A stretch of DNA of 64,000 bases from Ferrovibrio terrae (GCF_007197755.1 NZ_CP041636.1:1524001-1588000), one strand, 5' to 3'; shown: positions 34,505 to 44,547, counted from the first letter of the stretch. Notes: generated by a model from the letters alone, not told the origin. Numbers and translations are program-made.

Positions 34505-34992
34505 ATGGCGCGCAAACTCTATCTCGCCGGCCCGGATGTCTTTGCTCCCGATGCGGCGGCGCGTTTCGATGCGATGCGCGAGGCCTGCAGCAAAGCGGTT
34601 TCGCGCCGCTCACGCCGGTCGACACTGCGCTGCCTGAACATCTGCAGGGCAGGGCGCTGGCCGCCTTCATCAAGCAGGCCAATGTCGGGCTGATCCGGCG
34701 CTGCGATGCGGTGGTGGCGAATGTCTCGCCGTTCCGTGGCCCCAACATGGATCCGGGCACCGCCTGGGAGATCGGTTTCGCCGAGGCGCTGGGCAAGCCG
34801 GTGCTGCTGTGGAGCGAGACGCCGGTGCTGCTGGCCGAGCGTACGCCAGGGAATGGCAATACCGATCCGGACGGCTGGATGGTGGAGAATTTCGGCCTGG
34901 CCGAGAATCTGATGATCGCGGTCAACCCGCAGGATGTCGCGCCCGATTTCACCACCGCGCTGCAGCGGGCCGCTGCAGCTTTGGCTGGCTAG
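34505..34992 (+). pseudogene. Nucleoside 2-deoxyribosyltransferase gene with a frameshift
   Basis: The first frame gives MARKLYLAGPDVFAPDAAARF and continues to about CSKA, then leaves the family pattern. From about 34597 the pattern continues in another frame: GFAPLTPVDTALPEHLQG, QANVGLIRRCDAVVANVS, FRGPNMDPGTAWEIGFAEAL and so on to the stop at 34992. Restoring one base near 34595-34600 (in GCGG) would give a normal protein of about 162 residues. The deoxyribose-contact Asp and the catalytic Glu (GTAWEIGFAEA) are kept. It is either a recent inactivation or a sequencing error. It starts seven bases after dinB. Confidence 0.8.
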
Positions 34993-35076
34993 GTCGCTTT
35001 CCCGTTTGCTTCGCAGCTCCCCGGTGGCAGACTGAGTCCACGCGGTCGCAAAAGCCGCAAGCAAAGGGAGAACAGC

Positions 35077-36009
35077 ATGCGTCTCGATCACACTGCCGCC
35101 GGCGTCTTTCCGATTGCCCCCACCGCTTTCCATGCGGACGGCCGCATCGACGAGGCCTCGACCGACAGGCTGATCGAGGCCTATCTGGCGGCGGGTTCGA
35201 CCGGCGTCACCGTGCTCGGCATCATGGGCGAGGCGCCCAAGCTGGAACCCGAAGAGTCGCTCGGCATCGCCACGCGCTTCATCAAGGGCATGAAAAACCT
35301 GCCGGTGATCGTTGGCGTCTCGGCGCCGGGTTTTGCCGCGATGCGTTCGCTGGCGCGCGCCAGCATGGATCGCGGTGCGGCCGGCGTGATGATCGCGCCG
35401 GTACCGTCTCTGCGCACCGACGACCAGATCACCGGCTATTACCGCCAGGCGATCGAGGCGATCGGCGACGACATTCCCTTCGTCATCCAGGATTATCCGC
35501 TCACTTTGAGCGTGCAGATGACGCCGAAGGTGATCCGCCAGATCGTGCAGGACCATCCCTCCTGCGTGATGCTGAAACACGAGGACTGGCCGGGGCTGGA
35601 AAAGATCACGGCTTTGCGTGGCTTCCAGGCCGAAGGCGCGATGCGCGAGATTTCCATTCTCACCGGCAACGGTGGCCTGTTCCTCGATTTCGAGATGGAG
35701 CGCGGCGCTGATGGCGCGATGACCGGCTATGCCTTCCCGGAAATGCTGGTCGATGTCGTGCGCTTTCAGAAGGAAGGCAAACGCGATGCCGCGCATGATC
35801 TGTTCGACGCGCATCTGCCGCTGCTGCGCTACGAGCAGCAGCAGGGCGTCGGGCTGGCCGTGCGCAAATACACGCTGATGAAACGCGGTATTCTCGCGAG
35901 TGACGCGCAGCGCAAGCCGGGTGCGGGTCTGAGCGCCAAGGCGAAGGCCGAGGTCGATTACCTGCTGGCCCGTCTGGCGCGCACCGACCGGCGGGCACTG
36001 GCAGCGTAA
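35077..36009 (+). CDS. Dihydrodipicolinate synthase/N-acetylneuraminate lyase family protein
   Basis: This is a 310-residue class I aldolase fold. The Schiff-base Lys is in SCVMLKHEDWPGL near residue 167 and the general Tyr in FVIQDYPLTLSVQM near 140; the TGVTVLGIMGEAPKL loop near 47 replaces the usual GTTGE with GIMGE, so the pyruvate-carboxylate contact differs from true DapA. It is probably a catabolic lyase or dehydratase acting on a 2-keto acid, not the lysine pathway enzyme. GGGAG lies before the ATG. No partner genes are adjacent, so the substrate is open. Confidence 0.88.
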   Translation: MRLDHTAAGVFPIAPTAFHADGRIDEASTDRLIEAYLAAGSTGVTVLGIMGEAPKLEPEESLGIATRFIKGMKNLPVIVGVSAPGFAAMRSLARASMDRGAAGVMIAPVPSLRTDDQITGYYRQAIEAIGDDIPFVIQDYPLTLSVQMTPKVIRQIVQDHPSCVMLKHEDWPGLEKITALRGFQAEGAMREISILTGNGGLFLDFEMERGADGAMTGYAFPEMLVDVVRFQKEGKRDAAHDLFDAHLPLLRYEQQQGVGLAVRKYTLMKRGILASDAQRKPGAGLSAKAKAEVDYLLARLARTDRRALAA

Positions 36010-36230
36010 GCAAGCGCCCGTTGCGGCCTGTTTCGTCCCGTTCGGGAGCCAGTCAAGACCAGTTCCGTGACGCCTAAACCCCTGGCATTCTGTGCCAAGG
36101 CATTGATTTCCCGATCCACGATGTCCAAGAGCGGCGGTAAACAGCCCTTCGCCCCAGTCTGTACGCATATCCCGATAAGCGGACGGGCAGCCTCATAGTT
36201 AGGAATATTAGCATATATCTCAATGGACAT
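35958..36230 (-). CDS. Possible small protein of unknown function
   Basis: A minus-strand frame of 90 codons starts at an ATG ten bases after AGGAGA. The first 35 codons (MSIEIYANIPNYEAA and on) are AT-rich, unlike the window; the last 17 lie inside the 3' end of the opposite aldolase gene. I recognise no family. It may be a transferred or decayed gene or a chance frame. Confidence 0.3.
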   Translation of the reverse strand: MSIEIYANIPNYEAARPLIGICVQTGAKGCLPPLLDIVDREINALAQNARGLGVTELVLTGSRTGRNRPQRALAYAASARRSVRARRASR

Positions 36231-36370
36231 CAAGAGAATATCTCCTGGATTGACCCGTAATTCTCTGGAAATCCGGGAATAATGCGAAAGTCCAAATTAG
36301 GAATACGAACATATGGCGTACTATAGGGATCGGAAGTAGAACATACGGGTCATCCCAAAGGAGCCCGTCG
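36231..36370 (+). promoter_or_regulatory. AT-rich leader of imuA with a degenerate LexA-like site
   Basis: The stretch before imuA is AT-rich. GAAC-N7-GTAC at 36307-36321 matches the alphaproteobacterial LexA box GAAC-N7-GAAC except for one base. A second GAAC at 36340 has no partner. Since imuA genes are usually under LexA, the site is plausible but not strong. GGAG at 36360-36363 is the RBS. Confidence 0.35.
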
Positions 36371-37048
36371 ATGTCGCGTTTTGCCCCGCTTCCCGCCGTC
36401 CAGCCCCGTTCAGCGTCCTATATCGCACCCTCTTCGCGGCGCGGCCTCGCCGCGTTGCGCCGCTCCTTTGGCCTTGGCTCCTCGGCGCTGACCTTCGGCA
36501 TTCCGCAGATCGACGCGCTCACCGACGGCTTCGCCCGTGGCGCGCTGCACGAGATCATCGGCGAGCAGGCCGCGGTCAGCGGTTTCCTCGCAGCATTACT
36601 CGGTCGTGACCGCCGCCGTGCGCAGATTCTCTGGGTCACGGCCGGCGGCAGCCTGCATGCGCCGACGCTGGGCCAGCTCGGCCTCGATCATCGCCGCCTG
36701 ACGGTGGTCAGCACGCCGCGCGTGTCCGACCGCTGCGCGGCAGCCGAGCAGGCGATGAGTCCGCTCGGTTATGGCGCCGTGGTGGCCGAAATCGAATATG
36801 CCGACAGCGAGATCGCGCAGCGCCTGCAGGATGCAGCATCGCGTCACAGCGCCATTGCTTTTCTGGTCCGTCAGGATCGCCCGCAGCCGTCGCTGGCCGC
36901 TACGCGCTGGTCGGTGCAGTCAGCCTCGAGCGACGGCTTCCGTCCCTGCTGGCAGGTCACGCTCGAAGCATTCGACGGCAGCGCCGTGCATGGCGCGTGG
37001 CTGGTGGAGTGGGATCACAGCACCGGCAGTTTCCGCCTCGTCGCATAA
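36371..37048 (+). CDS. imuA: ImuA, inducible mutagenesis protein (orphan copy)
   Basis: The protein has 225 residues and is RecA-like in its core but lacks a normal Walker A: FGIPQIDALTDGFARGALHEIIG near residue 45 (key parts FGIPQID and GALHEI), then ILWVTAGGSLHAP near 85 and a C-terminal WQVTLEAFDG. This is the ImuA pattern. In most alphaproteobacteria imuA is followed by imuB and dnaE2, forming a LexA-controlled mutasome. Here the next gene is a LysR regulator on the other strand six bases away, so the copy is alone. It may work with imuB-dnaE2 elsewhere, or be left over. Confidence 0.85.
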   Translation: MSRFAPLPAVQPRSASYIAPSSRRGLAALRRSFGLGSSALTFGIPQIDALTDGFARGALHEIIGEQAAVSGFLAALLGRDRRRAQILWVTAGGSLHAPTLGQLGLDHRRLTVVSTPRVSDRCAAAEQAMSPLGYGAVVAEIEYADSEIAQRLQDAASRHSAIAFLVRQDRPQPSLAATRWSVQSASSDGFRPCWQVTLEAFDGSAVHGAWLVEWDHSTGSFRLVA

Positions 37049-37054
37049 GCGGCG

Positions 37055-37990
37055 CTAGACTTTCAATGCCCGGTCCCAGCTGGGCGCATCGCCATAGATC
37101 GCCCGCAGGTGATCGACGAAGGCGCGCACGCCGGCAGTGACGAAGTTGGTCACCGGATGCACGGCGAAGATATTCACATCGGCCGCGCCCGGGTGATCGG
37201 GCAGCACGACCTGCAGCACGCCGCTGCGCAGTTCGTTGCCGACATCCCAGGTCGAGCGTAGTGCAATGCCAAGGCCGGCAATTGCCAGTTCGCGCACCAC
37301 TTCGCTTGAATTGGTGCGCACAGCGCTTTCGCCCGGCACAGTCACGATCTGACCACCCTTGCCCTGCAGCCGCCAGGGCAACTGCCTTTCGGCGGCCAGC
37401 AGGCGATGCCGGCGCAGGTCCTGCACGCGCGCTGGCGCGCCATGCTGTTTCAGATAGGCCGGGCTGGCGCAGAGCAGGCGGCGGTTCGGCGCCAGGCGAT
37501 GACCGGTCAGGCCGGCCTCGACGCCCGGTGCGATGCGGATCGCAAGGTCGATGCGTTCGCCCAGCAGGTCGACATAGCCATCGGATAAATCCAGTTCGAT
37601 CTCCAGCCGTGGCCAGCGGTCGAGAAAGGCTTTCAGGTGCGGCGCCACATGCAGGCGGCCGAACGACGTCGGGGCGGTCAGCCTCAGGCGGCCGGTCGGT
37701 TCGCCGGCCGCGCCGGTCACCAGGCTTTCGGCTTCGCGCGAGGCCGCGAGAATCTCGCTGACGCGCTCGTAAAACCGCTGCCCCGCTTCGGTGGTGGCCA
37801 GCTTGCGCGTGGTCCGGTGCAGCAGTCGCGCACCCAGCCGCTCTTCCAGCGCCGCGATCCGCTTCGAGACCATCGCCGGCGACAGGTTCAGGCTGCGCCC
37901 GGCGGCGGCCAGGCTGCCGGTCTCGATCACCCGGGCATAAAGCTCGTATTCGCGGTCCATAAGACTGTTTCCCACAGAGAACGACTGCAT
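37055..37990 (-). CDS. LysR-family transcriptional regulator
   Basis: The protein has 311 residues from the ATG at 37990; a second ATG ([13 protein letters not shown]) 11 codons later matches the usual start of this branch. The winged helix spans the first 65 residues ([25 protein letters not shown], key SPAMVSKRI). The ligand domain has the [22 protein letters not shown] pattern typical of the large CrgA-like branch. It is divergent from malate synthase with about 78 bases between, so it could control glcB, but members of this branch have many roles. Confidence 0.9.
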   Translation of the reverse strand: MQSFSVGNSLMDREYELYARVIETGSLAAAGRSLNLSPAMVSKRIAALEERLGARLLHRTTRKLATTEAGQRFYERVSEILAASREAESLVTGAAGEPTGRLRLTAPTSFGRLHVAPHLKAFLDRWPRLEIELDLSDGYVDLLGERIDLAIRIAPGVEAGLTGHRLAPNRRLLCASPAYLKQHGAPARVQDLRRHRLLAAERQLPWRLQGKGGQIVTVPGESAVRTNSSEVVRELAIAGLGIALRSTWDVGNELRSGVLQVVLPDHPGAADVNIFAVHPVTNFVTAGVRAFVDHLRAIYGDAPSWDRALKV

Positions 37991-38068
37991 TCAATTCTTT
38001 TCATCTACAGAATGAATGCCCGGTGGGTTAGAGTGCCGCCTGTTTCAGAAAACGCTTCAGGGAATGAC

Positions 38069-40207
38069 ATGACCAAGATCGTCGATCGCGCCGGCCTCAA
38101 GGTGGCCGAAGAGCTTGCCGTTTTCATCGAGCAGAAGGCCCTGCCGGGCACCGGCCTCGAGGCCGCGAAATTCTGGACCGGCGTGGCGTCGATCTTCGCA
38201 AAATTCGCCCCCGAGAACCGCGTGCTGCTGAAAAAGCGCGATGACCTGCAGGCCAAGATCGATGCCTGGCATGCTGCGCGCAAAGGCCAGCCGCAGGATG
38301 CCGCCGCCTACCAGGCTTTCCTGAAGGAGATCGGCTATCTGGTGGCCGAGCCGGCGCCGTTCAAAATCGATAGCATGAATGTGGATGACGAACTGGCGCG
38401 CATGGCCGGGCCGCAGCTGGTGGTGCCGGTGCTGAATGCGCGCTTCCTGCTCAATGCCGCCAATGCGCGCTGGGGCAGCCTGTACGATGCCTATTACGGC
38501 ACCGACGCCATCCCGCACGAGGCCAACGAGAAGAAGGGTTACGATCCGGCGCGTGGCGCCAGGGTGATCGCGAAAGCCAAGACCTTCCTTGACGCTGCCG
38601 TGCCTCTCAGCAGCGGCAGCCATACGGACGTGAAAGGCTGGAGCATCACGGATGGCGCACTGTCGCCGGCATTGAAAGACGCTGGTGCGTTCGTCGGCTA
38701 TCGTGGCGATGCCGCCGCGCCATCAGCGGTGCTGCTGAAGCATAACGGCCTGCATATCGAACTCGTCATCGACCGCGCGCATCCGATTGGAAAAGACGAT
38801 GCCGCCGGCCTGGCCGATGTGATCCTGGAATCCGCGCTCACCACCATTGTCGATCTGGAAGATTCGGTTGCCGCGGTGGATGCCGAAGACAAGGTCGAGG
38901 CCTATGCCAACTGGCTCGGCCTGATGAAGGGCGACCTCGAAGCCACCTTCGACAAGGGCGGCAAGACGATGACGCGCGCCCTGGAACCTGACCGCGACTA
39001 TACCTCAGCCAAGGGCGGCAAGCTGACGCTGGCCGGCCGTTCGGTGTTGCTGGTGCGCAATGTCGGTCATCTGATGACCAATCCGGCCATCCAGCTGACC
39101 GACGGTCATGAAGCGCCGGAAGGCATCCTGGATGCGATCGTCACCAGCCTGATCGCGATGCACGACCTGCAGAAGAAGGGCCGCTTCACCAACAGCCGCG
39201 CCGGCTCGGTCTATATCGTCAAGCCGAAGATGCACGGGCCGGAGGAGGCCGGCTTCACCAACCGCCTGTTCGATGCGGTGGAAGACCTGCTCGGTCTCGC
39301 GCGTCACACCATCAAGGTCGGCGTGATGGACGAGGAGCGCCGCACCTCGGCCAATCTCGCCGCCTGTATCGAAGCCGTGCAGCATCGCATCATCTTCATC
39401 AATACCGGTTTCCTCGACCGCACCGGCGACGAGATGCACACCTCGATGCAGGCCGGCCCTATGGTGCGCAAGGCCGACATGAAGGCGTCGAGCTGGATCA
39501 AGGCCTACGAAGAGCGCAACGTCGCCATCGGTCTCGCCTGCGGCCTGTCAGGTAAGGCGCAGATCGGCAAGGGCATGTGGGCGGCGCCCGACCGCATGGC
39601 CGACATGCTGGAGCAGAAGGTCGGCCATCCGAAAACCGGCGCCAACACCGCCTGGGTGCCGAGCCCGACGGCCGCGACGCTGCATGCCACGCATTATCAT
39701 GCTGTCGACGTATTCGGCCGGCAGGCCGAGGTGGCGAAGCAGCCGCTGCCGCCGCTCGACGCACTGCTCAGCATTCCGCTCAGCATCGGGCAGAATTTCT
39801 CCGAACAGGATGTGAAGGACGAGCTCGACAACAACGCGCAGGGCATTCTCGGTTATGTCGTGCGCTGGGTCGATCAGGGTGTTGGCTGTTCCAAGGTGCC
39901 CGATATCCACGATATCGGCCTGATGGAAGATCGCGCCACCTTGCGCATCTCGTCGCAGCATATGGCCAACTGGCTGCTGCACGGCATCTGCACGAAGGAA
40001 CAGGCTGAAGCAGCCTTCCAGCGCATGGCCGCCAAGGTGGATGCGCAGAATGCGGGTGATCCGCTGTATCAGCCGATGGCGACCAATCCCGACAGCCTGG
40101 CCTATCAGGCGGCACGTGCGCTGGTGTTTGAAGGCATCGCGCAGCCGAACGGCTATACCGAGCCGCTGCTGCATGCCTTCCGCCAGAAGGTGAAGGCCGG
40201 AAAGTAA
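38069..40207 (+). CDS. glcB: Malate synthase G
   Basis: The ATG at 38069, after CAGGGA, gives 712 residues, close to the 720 of known malate synthase G; the frame is open upstream but that part lies over the LysR gene. Recognisable blocks are [19 protein letters not shown] near 130, [17 protein letters not shown] near 265, [13 protein letters not shown] near 328, [16 protein letters not shown] near 380 and [15 protein letters not shown] near 418 with the catalytic acidic residues. It condenses glyoxylate with acetyl-CoA to malate, supporting growth on C2 compounds or glycolate. No isocitrate lyase or glycolate oxidase is nearby. Confidence 0.96.
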   Translation: MTKIVDRAGLKVAEELAVFIEQKALPGTGLEAAKFWTGVASIFAKFAPENRVLLKKRDDLQAKIDAWHAARKGQPQDAAAYQAFLKEIGYLVAEPAPFKIDSMNVDDELARMAGPQLVVPVLNARFLLNAANARWGSLYDAYYGTDAIPHEANEKKGYDPARGARVIAKAKTFLDAAVPLSSGSHTDVKGWSITDGALSPALKDAGAFVGYRGDAAAPSAVLLKHNGLHIELVIDRAHPIGKDDAAGLADVILESALTTIVDLEDSVAAVDAEDKVEAYANWLGLMKGDLEATFDKGGKTMTRALEPDRDYTSAKGGKLTLAGRSVLLVRNVGHLMTNPAIQLTDGHEAPEGILDAIVTSLIAMHDLQKKGRFTNSRAGSVYIVKPKMHGPEEAGFTNRLFDAVEDLLGLARHTIKVGVMDEERRTSANLAACIEAVQHRIIFINTGFLDRTGDEMHTSMQAGPMVRKADMKASSWIKAYEERNVAIGLACGLSGKAQIGKGMWAAPDRMADMLEQKVGHPKTGANTAWVPSPTAATLHATHYHAVDVFGRQAEVAKQPLPPLDALLSIPLSIGQNFSEQDVKDELDNNAQGILGYVVRWVDQGVGCSKVPDIHDIGLMEDRATLRISSQHMANWLLHGICTKEQAEAAFQRMAAKVDAQNAGDPLYQPMATNPDSLAYQAARALVFEGIAQPNGYTEPLLHAFRQKVKAGK

Positions 40208-40212
40208 AGTGG

Positions 40213-40671
40213 TTACGGTGCCGCCTTGCGCGGCACCGGCATCTTCACGGTGAAGGACTGCACCAGCTCGTCCTTCTGGTTCTTCGTCTCGATGCGCATG
40301 GTGATCATGCCGCGGTCGGGCCGCGACTTCGACGGCGTGATGTCGAGCACTTCCGCTTCCACGCGCAGCACGTCGCCCGGCCGGGTCGGTCGCGGCCAGG
40401 CCAGTTCGCCGCTGGCGCCGATGATGCCGCCGGCAATCGGTATGCCGCCATCGGTCACCAGCTTCATGGTCATCGCCGCCGTATGCCAGCCGCTGGCGGC
40501 CAGGCCGCCGAACAGGGTCGGTTTCGCCGCCTCGTGATCGAGGTGGAAGGGCTGCGGATCGAATTCGGCGGCAAAGCTCTTGATGCGCTCTTCGGTCACC
40601 GTCACCGATGTCCTGCTGGCAAAGCGCTGGCCGATGCTGAGATCGTCCAGGTCATAAAGCGTGTCGGCCAT
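40213..40671 (-). CDS. MaoC-family (R)-hydratase
   Basis: This 152-residue hotdog-fold protein has the hydratase-2 motif: the catalytic Asp/His pair in FDPQPFHLDHEAA near residue 37, followed by GLAASGWHTAAM. The start TxRTVTVTEE-like segment (SRTSVTVTEERIKSFAAEF) and a C-terminal MRIETKNQKDELVQ strand fit. It probably hydrates a trans-2-enoyl-CoA. It is convergent with malate synthase, five bases apart, and separate from the fab genes. Confidence 0.9.
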   Translation of the reverse strand: MADTLYDLDDLSIGQRFASRTSVTVTEERIKSFAAEFDPQPFHLDHEAAKPTLFGGLAASGWHTAAMTMKLVTDGGIPIAGGIIGASGELAWPRPTRPGDVLRVEAEVLDITPSKSRPDRGMITMRIETKNQKDELVQSFTVKMPVPRKAAP

Positions 40672-40757
40672 GTCGAAACTCCGGGCTGGACCTCAGCTAT
40701 ATCCGATCCGCCGGCCGTGTGCCTCAGCGAAAGCCGTCGCTGTTCTAAAATGAAACC

Positions 40758-41387
40758 TCAGGCCGCCAGTTCCGCGGCGATGGCGCGCATCACGGCCGGG
40801 CGGTCGGCGACGCGGCGGCGATGTTCGGCCACGCGCGGCAGGCGGGCCGGGTCAACGCCATCGGCCTCCAGCCATTGCGCCAGGGTGAAGAGATAGGCGT
40901 CGCAGATCGTGTAAGACTCGCCCAGCACCCAGGGTCCGGCCAGCATATGCTGTTCGACCAGCGCGAAACCGTCATAGACGCTCTGCGGCACTTTCTTCTT
41001 CATTGCCTCGATCGCATGCGTGTCGTCCGCCTCGACCCAGCGATAGCCGCGCATGCGATGGGCATGCGCCACATGCAGGCTGGAACAGAGATAGCTATTG
41101 AAGGCCTGCGCCTGCGCGAAGGCAAACGGATCCTGCAGCGGCGCCAGCTTCGCCTGCGGATAGCTTTGCGCGATATAGGCCAGCATGGCCGGCGTTTCGG
41201 TCAGCACGCCGCGGTCGGTCACCAGCGCCGGCACGCGACCCTTGGGGTTGATCTTGAGATAGTCCGGCTTGCGCTGGTCGGCGCCGGCAAAGCTGATCCG
41301 CGTCAGCGTGTAATCCGCGCCGGCTTCTTCCAGCGCGATATGCGAGGCGAGCGCGCAGGTATGGGCGGCATAGAACAGGTTGAGCAT
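40758..41387 (-). CDS. Glutathione S-transferase family protein
   Basis: The ATG at 41387 gives 209 residues starting MLNLFYAAHTCALASHIALEE, the thioredoxin-fold beta-alpha start of a GST; Cys10 or Ser14 could be the catalytic contact. The glutathione-binding segment is NPKGRVPALVTDRGVLTETPA (key VPAL and TETPA) near 50. The helical C-terminal domain has a WVLGESYTICDAYLF block near 150, the N-cap motif. It is probably a beta-like GST for detoxification; the substrate is unknown. Confidence 0.9.
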   Translation of the reverse strand: MLNLFYAAHTCALASHIALEEAGADYTLTRISFAGADQRKPDYLKINPKGRVPALVTDRGVLTETPAMLAYIAQSYPQAKLAPLQDPFAFAQAQAFNSYLCSSLHVAHAHRMRGYRWVEADDTHAIEAMKKKVPQSVYDGFALVEQHMLAGPWVLGESYTICDAYLFTLAQWLEADGVDPARLPRVAEHRRRVADRPAVMRAIAAELAA

Positions 41388-41405
41388 GGCGTCCCCGCAG
41401 ACAGG

Positions 41406-41439
41406 AAAAGGCCCGGGCAGCATAGCCGTCCGGGCCTTT
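41406..41439 (-). terminator. Rho-independent terminator after fabI
   Basis: AAAGGCCCGG and CCGGGCCTTT form a perfect ten-base-pair stem around a 13-base loop; on the minus strand it runs into TTTTCC. It lies between the fabI stop and the GST start, both on the minus strand, and should end the fabA-fabB-fabI transcript. Confidence 0.8.
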
Positions 41440-41468
41440 GGTCTTAAGCGGAGAATTGTGCCGCTACA

Positions 41469-42284
41469 TTATGCGTCGCTGCCGTTCAGGTCGGCCGGAT
41501 TGGGAATGCCGATTGTGTGGAAGCCGCTGTCGACATGGATGATCTCGCCGGTGACGCCGGCGCCGAGATCGGACAGCAGGAACAGTGCGGCGCCGCCGAC
41601 TTCCTCAAGCGAGGCATTGCGGCGCAGCGGGCTGTGCTGGGCGGTGAACTTGAAGGTGGCGCGGGCCGAGCCGATGGCCGAGCCGGCCAGTGTGCGCATC
41701 GGGCCGGGCGACACGGCATTGACGCGGATCTTCTGCGGACCCAGATCGACGGCGAGATACCGCACGCTCGCTTCGAGTGCAGCCTTGGCCACACCCATCA
41801 CGTTGTAGTTCGGCATCACGCGCGTGCTGCCTTCATAGGTCAGCGTGATCAGCGAGCCGCCCTGCGCCATATAGGGCTGCGCCAGGCGCGCCACTTCGGT
41901 GAAGGAATAGCAGCTGATCAGCATCGAGCGGCTGAAGTTGCCGCGCGTGGTGTTGAGGTAGCGACCCTTCAGCTCTTCCTTGTCGGAATAGGCGATGGCA
42001 TGCACCACGAAATCGATCTGGCCACCAAACGCCTTGGCCACCGTGTCGAAGGTGTTGCGCATCGAGGCTTCGTCCTCGACATCGCAGGGCACCACGGCTT
42101 TTGCATTCACGCTCTCGGCCAGCGGGCGGACGCGGCGTTCGAAGGCCTCGCCCTGGTAAGTGAAGGCCAGCTCGGCGCCATGCTGGTGCAGCATCGAGGC
42201 GATGCCCCATGCGATCGAGTGGTCGTTGGCAACTCCCATGATGAGGCCGCGCTTGCCGCTCATCAGTGCGCGCGTATCGGTCAT
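41469..42284 (-). CDS. fabI: Enoyl-[acyl-carrier-protein] reductase (NADH)
   Basis: This 271-residue protein is an atypical SDR: GVANDHSIAWGIA near residue 18 binds NADH, IDFVVHAIAYSDK near 90, and the catalytic YNVMGVAK (Tyr-x6-Lys) is near 160. The C-terminal THVDSG-like stretch reads EIIHVDSGFHTIGI. It performs the last reduction in each round of type II fatty acid synthesis. It is the third gene after fabA and fabB, 45 bases behind fabB, and is followed by a terminator. Triclosan would be expected to inhibit it. Confidence 0.95.
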   Translation of the reverse strand: MTDTRALMSGKRGLIMGVANDHSIAWGIASMLHQHGAELAFTYQGEAFERRVRPLAESVNAKAVVPCDVEDEASMRNTFDTVAKAFGGQIDFVVHAIAYSDKEELKGRYLNTTRGNFSRSMLISCYSFTEVARLAQPYMAQGGSLITLTYEGSTRVMPNYNVMGVAKAALEASVRYLAVDLGPQKIRVNAVSPGPMRTLAGSAIGSARATFKFTAQHSPLRRNASLEEVGGAALFLLSDLGAGVTGEIIHVDSGFHTIGIPNPADLNGSDA

Positions 42285-42329
42285 GTCAAATCCGGCTTTA
42301 TCGTTCTGTATGGGGCAGGGCAGGTGGGA

Positions 42330-43565
42330 TCAGGCAGCGTAGCGCTGGAAGATCAGGGAGGCATTGGTGCCGCCGAAGCCGAAGGAATTCGACATCACGC
42401 GGTTGAGCGTCACGTTGTCACGACGGGTCCGCACGATATCGAAGCCTTCCGCGCCGGGATCGAGGTTCTCGATATTGGCGCTTGCTGCGATGAAGTTGTC
42501 GCGCATCATCAGGATCGAGTAGATCGATTCCTGCACGCCGGCGGCGCCGAGCGAATGGCCGGTCAGTGACTTTGTCGAGCTGATCGCCGGCACCTTGTCG
42601 CCGAACACTTCGCGGATCGCCTTCAGCTCGGTGATGTCGCCGGCCGGAGTAGATGTGCCATGCGTGTTGATATAGTCGATCGGCGCGTTGTGACCGTGGC
42701 CGCCGGCTTCACTCAGCGCCTGCTGCATGCAGCGCACGGCGCCTTCGCCCGAGGGGGCCACCATGTCGGCGCCGTCCGACGTCGCGCCATAGCCAACCAG
42801 TTCGGCATAGATCCTGGCGCCACGCGCCTTGGCATGTTCCAGTTCTTCCACCACGACGATGCCACCGCCGCCGGCAATGACAAAACCGTCGCGGTCCTTG
42901 TCATAGGCGCGGCTGGCGCGGTCAGGCGTGGCATTGTAGCTGCTGCTCATCGCCGGCATGGCGTCGAACAGGTTGCTTAAGGTCCAGTCCAGTTCCTCGC
43001 CGCCGCCAGCGAAGATGACGTCCTGCTTGCCGAGCTGGATCAGTTCGGCGGCGTTGCCGATGCAATGCGCCGAGGTCGAACAGGCCGACGAGATCGAGTA
43101 GTTCACGCCCTTGATCTTGAAGGCGGTGCTCAGCACGGCCGAGCAGGTGCTCGACATGGCGCGCGGCACGAAGAAGGGGCCGATCCGCTTCGGGCCGCCC
43201 TTTTCGCGGGTGATGTCGGCGGCCTGCACGATATTGCGCGTACTGGCGCCGCCCGAACCGACGATCAGTCCGGTGCGCGGATTGATGATGTCGCCGGCTT
43301 CAAGTCCGCTGTCGGCAATCGCCTGTTCCATGGCGAGATAGGCATAGGCCGCGCCATCGCCCATGAAGCGCTTCTGGCGGCGGTCGACTGCGGCTTCGAG
43401 GTCGATCTTCACCGTGCCATGCACCTGGCTGCGGAAACCGAGCTTGGCATATTCCTCGGAGAAGACGATACCGGAGCGTCCGGCTTTCAGGCTGTCCGCC
43501 ACTTCCTCGGTATTGTTGCCGATGGAGGAGGTGATGCCGAGACCGGTGACGACGACACGACGCAT
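42330..43565 (-). CDS. fabB: Beta-ketoacyl-ACP synthase I
   Basis: The protein has 411 residues with the KAS catalytic triad: Cys in [13 protein letters not shown] near 163, His in [14 protein letters not shown] near 298 and His in [15 protein letters not shown] near 333. The [10 protein letters not shown] form and pairing with fabA identify KAS I (FabB) over FabF. With FabA it makes unsaturated fatty acids by elongating cis-3-decenoyl-ACP. It lies 89 bases after fabA on the minus strand. Confidence 0.95.
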   Translation of the reverse strand: MRRVVVTGLGITSSIGNNTEEVADSLKAGRSGIVFSEEYAKLGFRSQVHGTVKIDLEAAVDRRQKRFMGDGAAYAYLAMEQAIADSGLEAGDIINPRTGLIVGSGGASTRNIVQAADITREKGGPKRIGPFFVPRAMSSTCSAVLSTAFKIKGVNYSISSACSTSAHCIGNAAELIQLGKQDVIFAGGGEELDWTLSNLFDAMPAMSSSYNATPDRASRAYDKDRDGFVIAGGGGIVVVEELEHAKARGARIYAELVGYGATSDGADMVAPSGEGAVRCMQQALSEAGGHGHNAPIDYINTHGTSTPAGDITELKAIREVFGDKVPAISSTKSLTGHSLGAAGVQESIYSILMMRDNFIAASANIENLDPGAEGFDIVRTRRDNVTLNRVMSNSFGFGGTNASLIFQRYAA

Positions 43566-43654
43566 GGGCGTGAGACTCCTTAAATGCGGGCCGGAACCTG
43601 TGTCCGGGCCGCAATCATAACGCTAGGACGTTACAGTTCGCTGCCGCGGATCAC

Positions 43655-44194
43655 TCAGGCAGCAGCGGGGGCCAGGCCGTCGGGGAACACGCCAACGCGC
43701 ATGTCCTTGCATTCATAGGCCGGCTTGCCATCGATAAACATCGTGCCATCGGCAATCGCGATACCGAACTTGCGCAGCAGCAGCTTCTTGATGTCGATCT
43801 TGTAGGTGATCTTCTGGGCCGTCGGCGTCACCATGTTGGAGAACTTCACTTCCCCGACGCTGAGCGCGCGGCCGCGGCCCGGCGCCTTGGTCCAGCCGAG
43901 GAAGAAGCCGATCAGCTGCCACATGCCATCCAGCCCCAGGCAGCCCGGCATGATCGGGTCGTTTTCGAAATGGCAGGGGAAGAACCAGAGGTTCGGCTTG
44001 ATGTCGAGTTCGGCTTCGATCTCGCCCTTGCCGTACTTGCCGCCATCGGCGACGATTTTCACGATCCGGTCGATCATCAGCATCGGGGGCAGCGGCAGGC
44101 GGGCATTGCCCTCGCCGAACAGCTTGCCATGTGCGCAAGCCAGCAGATCCTCGTAGCTGTAACTGTTCTTCTGTTCCACGATCTTCTGTTCCAC
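43655..44194 (-). CDS. fabA: 3-hydroxydecanoyl-ACP dehydratase/isomerase
   Basis: This 179-residue hotdog protein has the FabA active site: His in [20 protein letters not shown] near residue 73 and the partner Asp in [10 protein letters not shown] near 87. It dehydrates 3-hydroxydecanoyl-ACP and isomerises the product to cis-3, the branch point to unsaturated fatty acids. It is first in the fabA-fabB-fabI run and divergent from irr across about 350 bases. Confidence 0.95.
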   Translation of the reverse strand: MEQKIVEQKNSYSYEDLLACAHGKLFGEGNARLPLPPMLMIDRIVKIVADGGKYGKGEIEAELDIKPNLWFFPCHFENDPIMPGCLGLDGMWQLIGFFLGWTKAPGRGRALSVGEVKFSNMVTPTAQKITYKIDIKKLLLRKFGIAIADGTMFIDGKPAYECKDMRVGVFPDGLAPAAA

Positions 44195-44547
44195 TGGCGT
44201 GAAATCCTCAAAACCCCGTTTTCGACGCCGGCACTGCCGCGTTTTTCAGCGGCCCTGCCGGTGCGGCATCGACATTTCCCCCTGCGCAGCCTGCGCGCCC
44301 GGCTGCGGGCCTGACGGTCGGAAACCGTTTAAGTAGCGGAACTGCCTTTGCCTTCCGGGACAATGTAGTGATCCGGGGCCCAGTCGCAACAGTTTCGTTG
44401 CATCTTGTTACAAAGACGCGAGCGGCCGCGCCCCCGGCCGATTGCCACCTGATCGGGCAGAGGCTCAAGTATTTGTGAATACAAGTAGAATCGGCCCAGA
44501 TGACATTCCTGTGGCCCTCTTTCACGCTCTGCTATATATCGAAATCA
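44195..44547. promoter_or_regulatory. Divergent fabA/irr control region
   Basis: A possible fabA promoter on the minus strand has -35 TTGCGA (44384-44389) and -10 TACATT (44362-44367), 16 bases apart. Toward irr, GTATT-TGTG-AATAC at 44469-44482 is a perfect five-base-arm palindrome and could be an autoregulatory site. Both are weak assignments. The rest of this gap shows no gene or RNA that I recognise. Confidence 0.35.

Noticed and set aside
40742-40755. TTCTAAA half-site near the GST and MaoC genes, considered as an Irr box
   Set aside because: There is only one half; the partner sequence does not match TTTAGAA.
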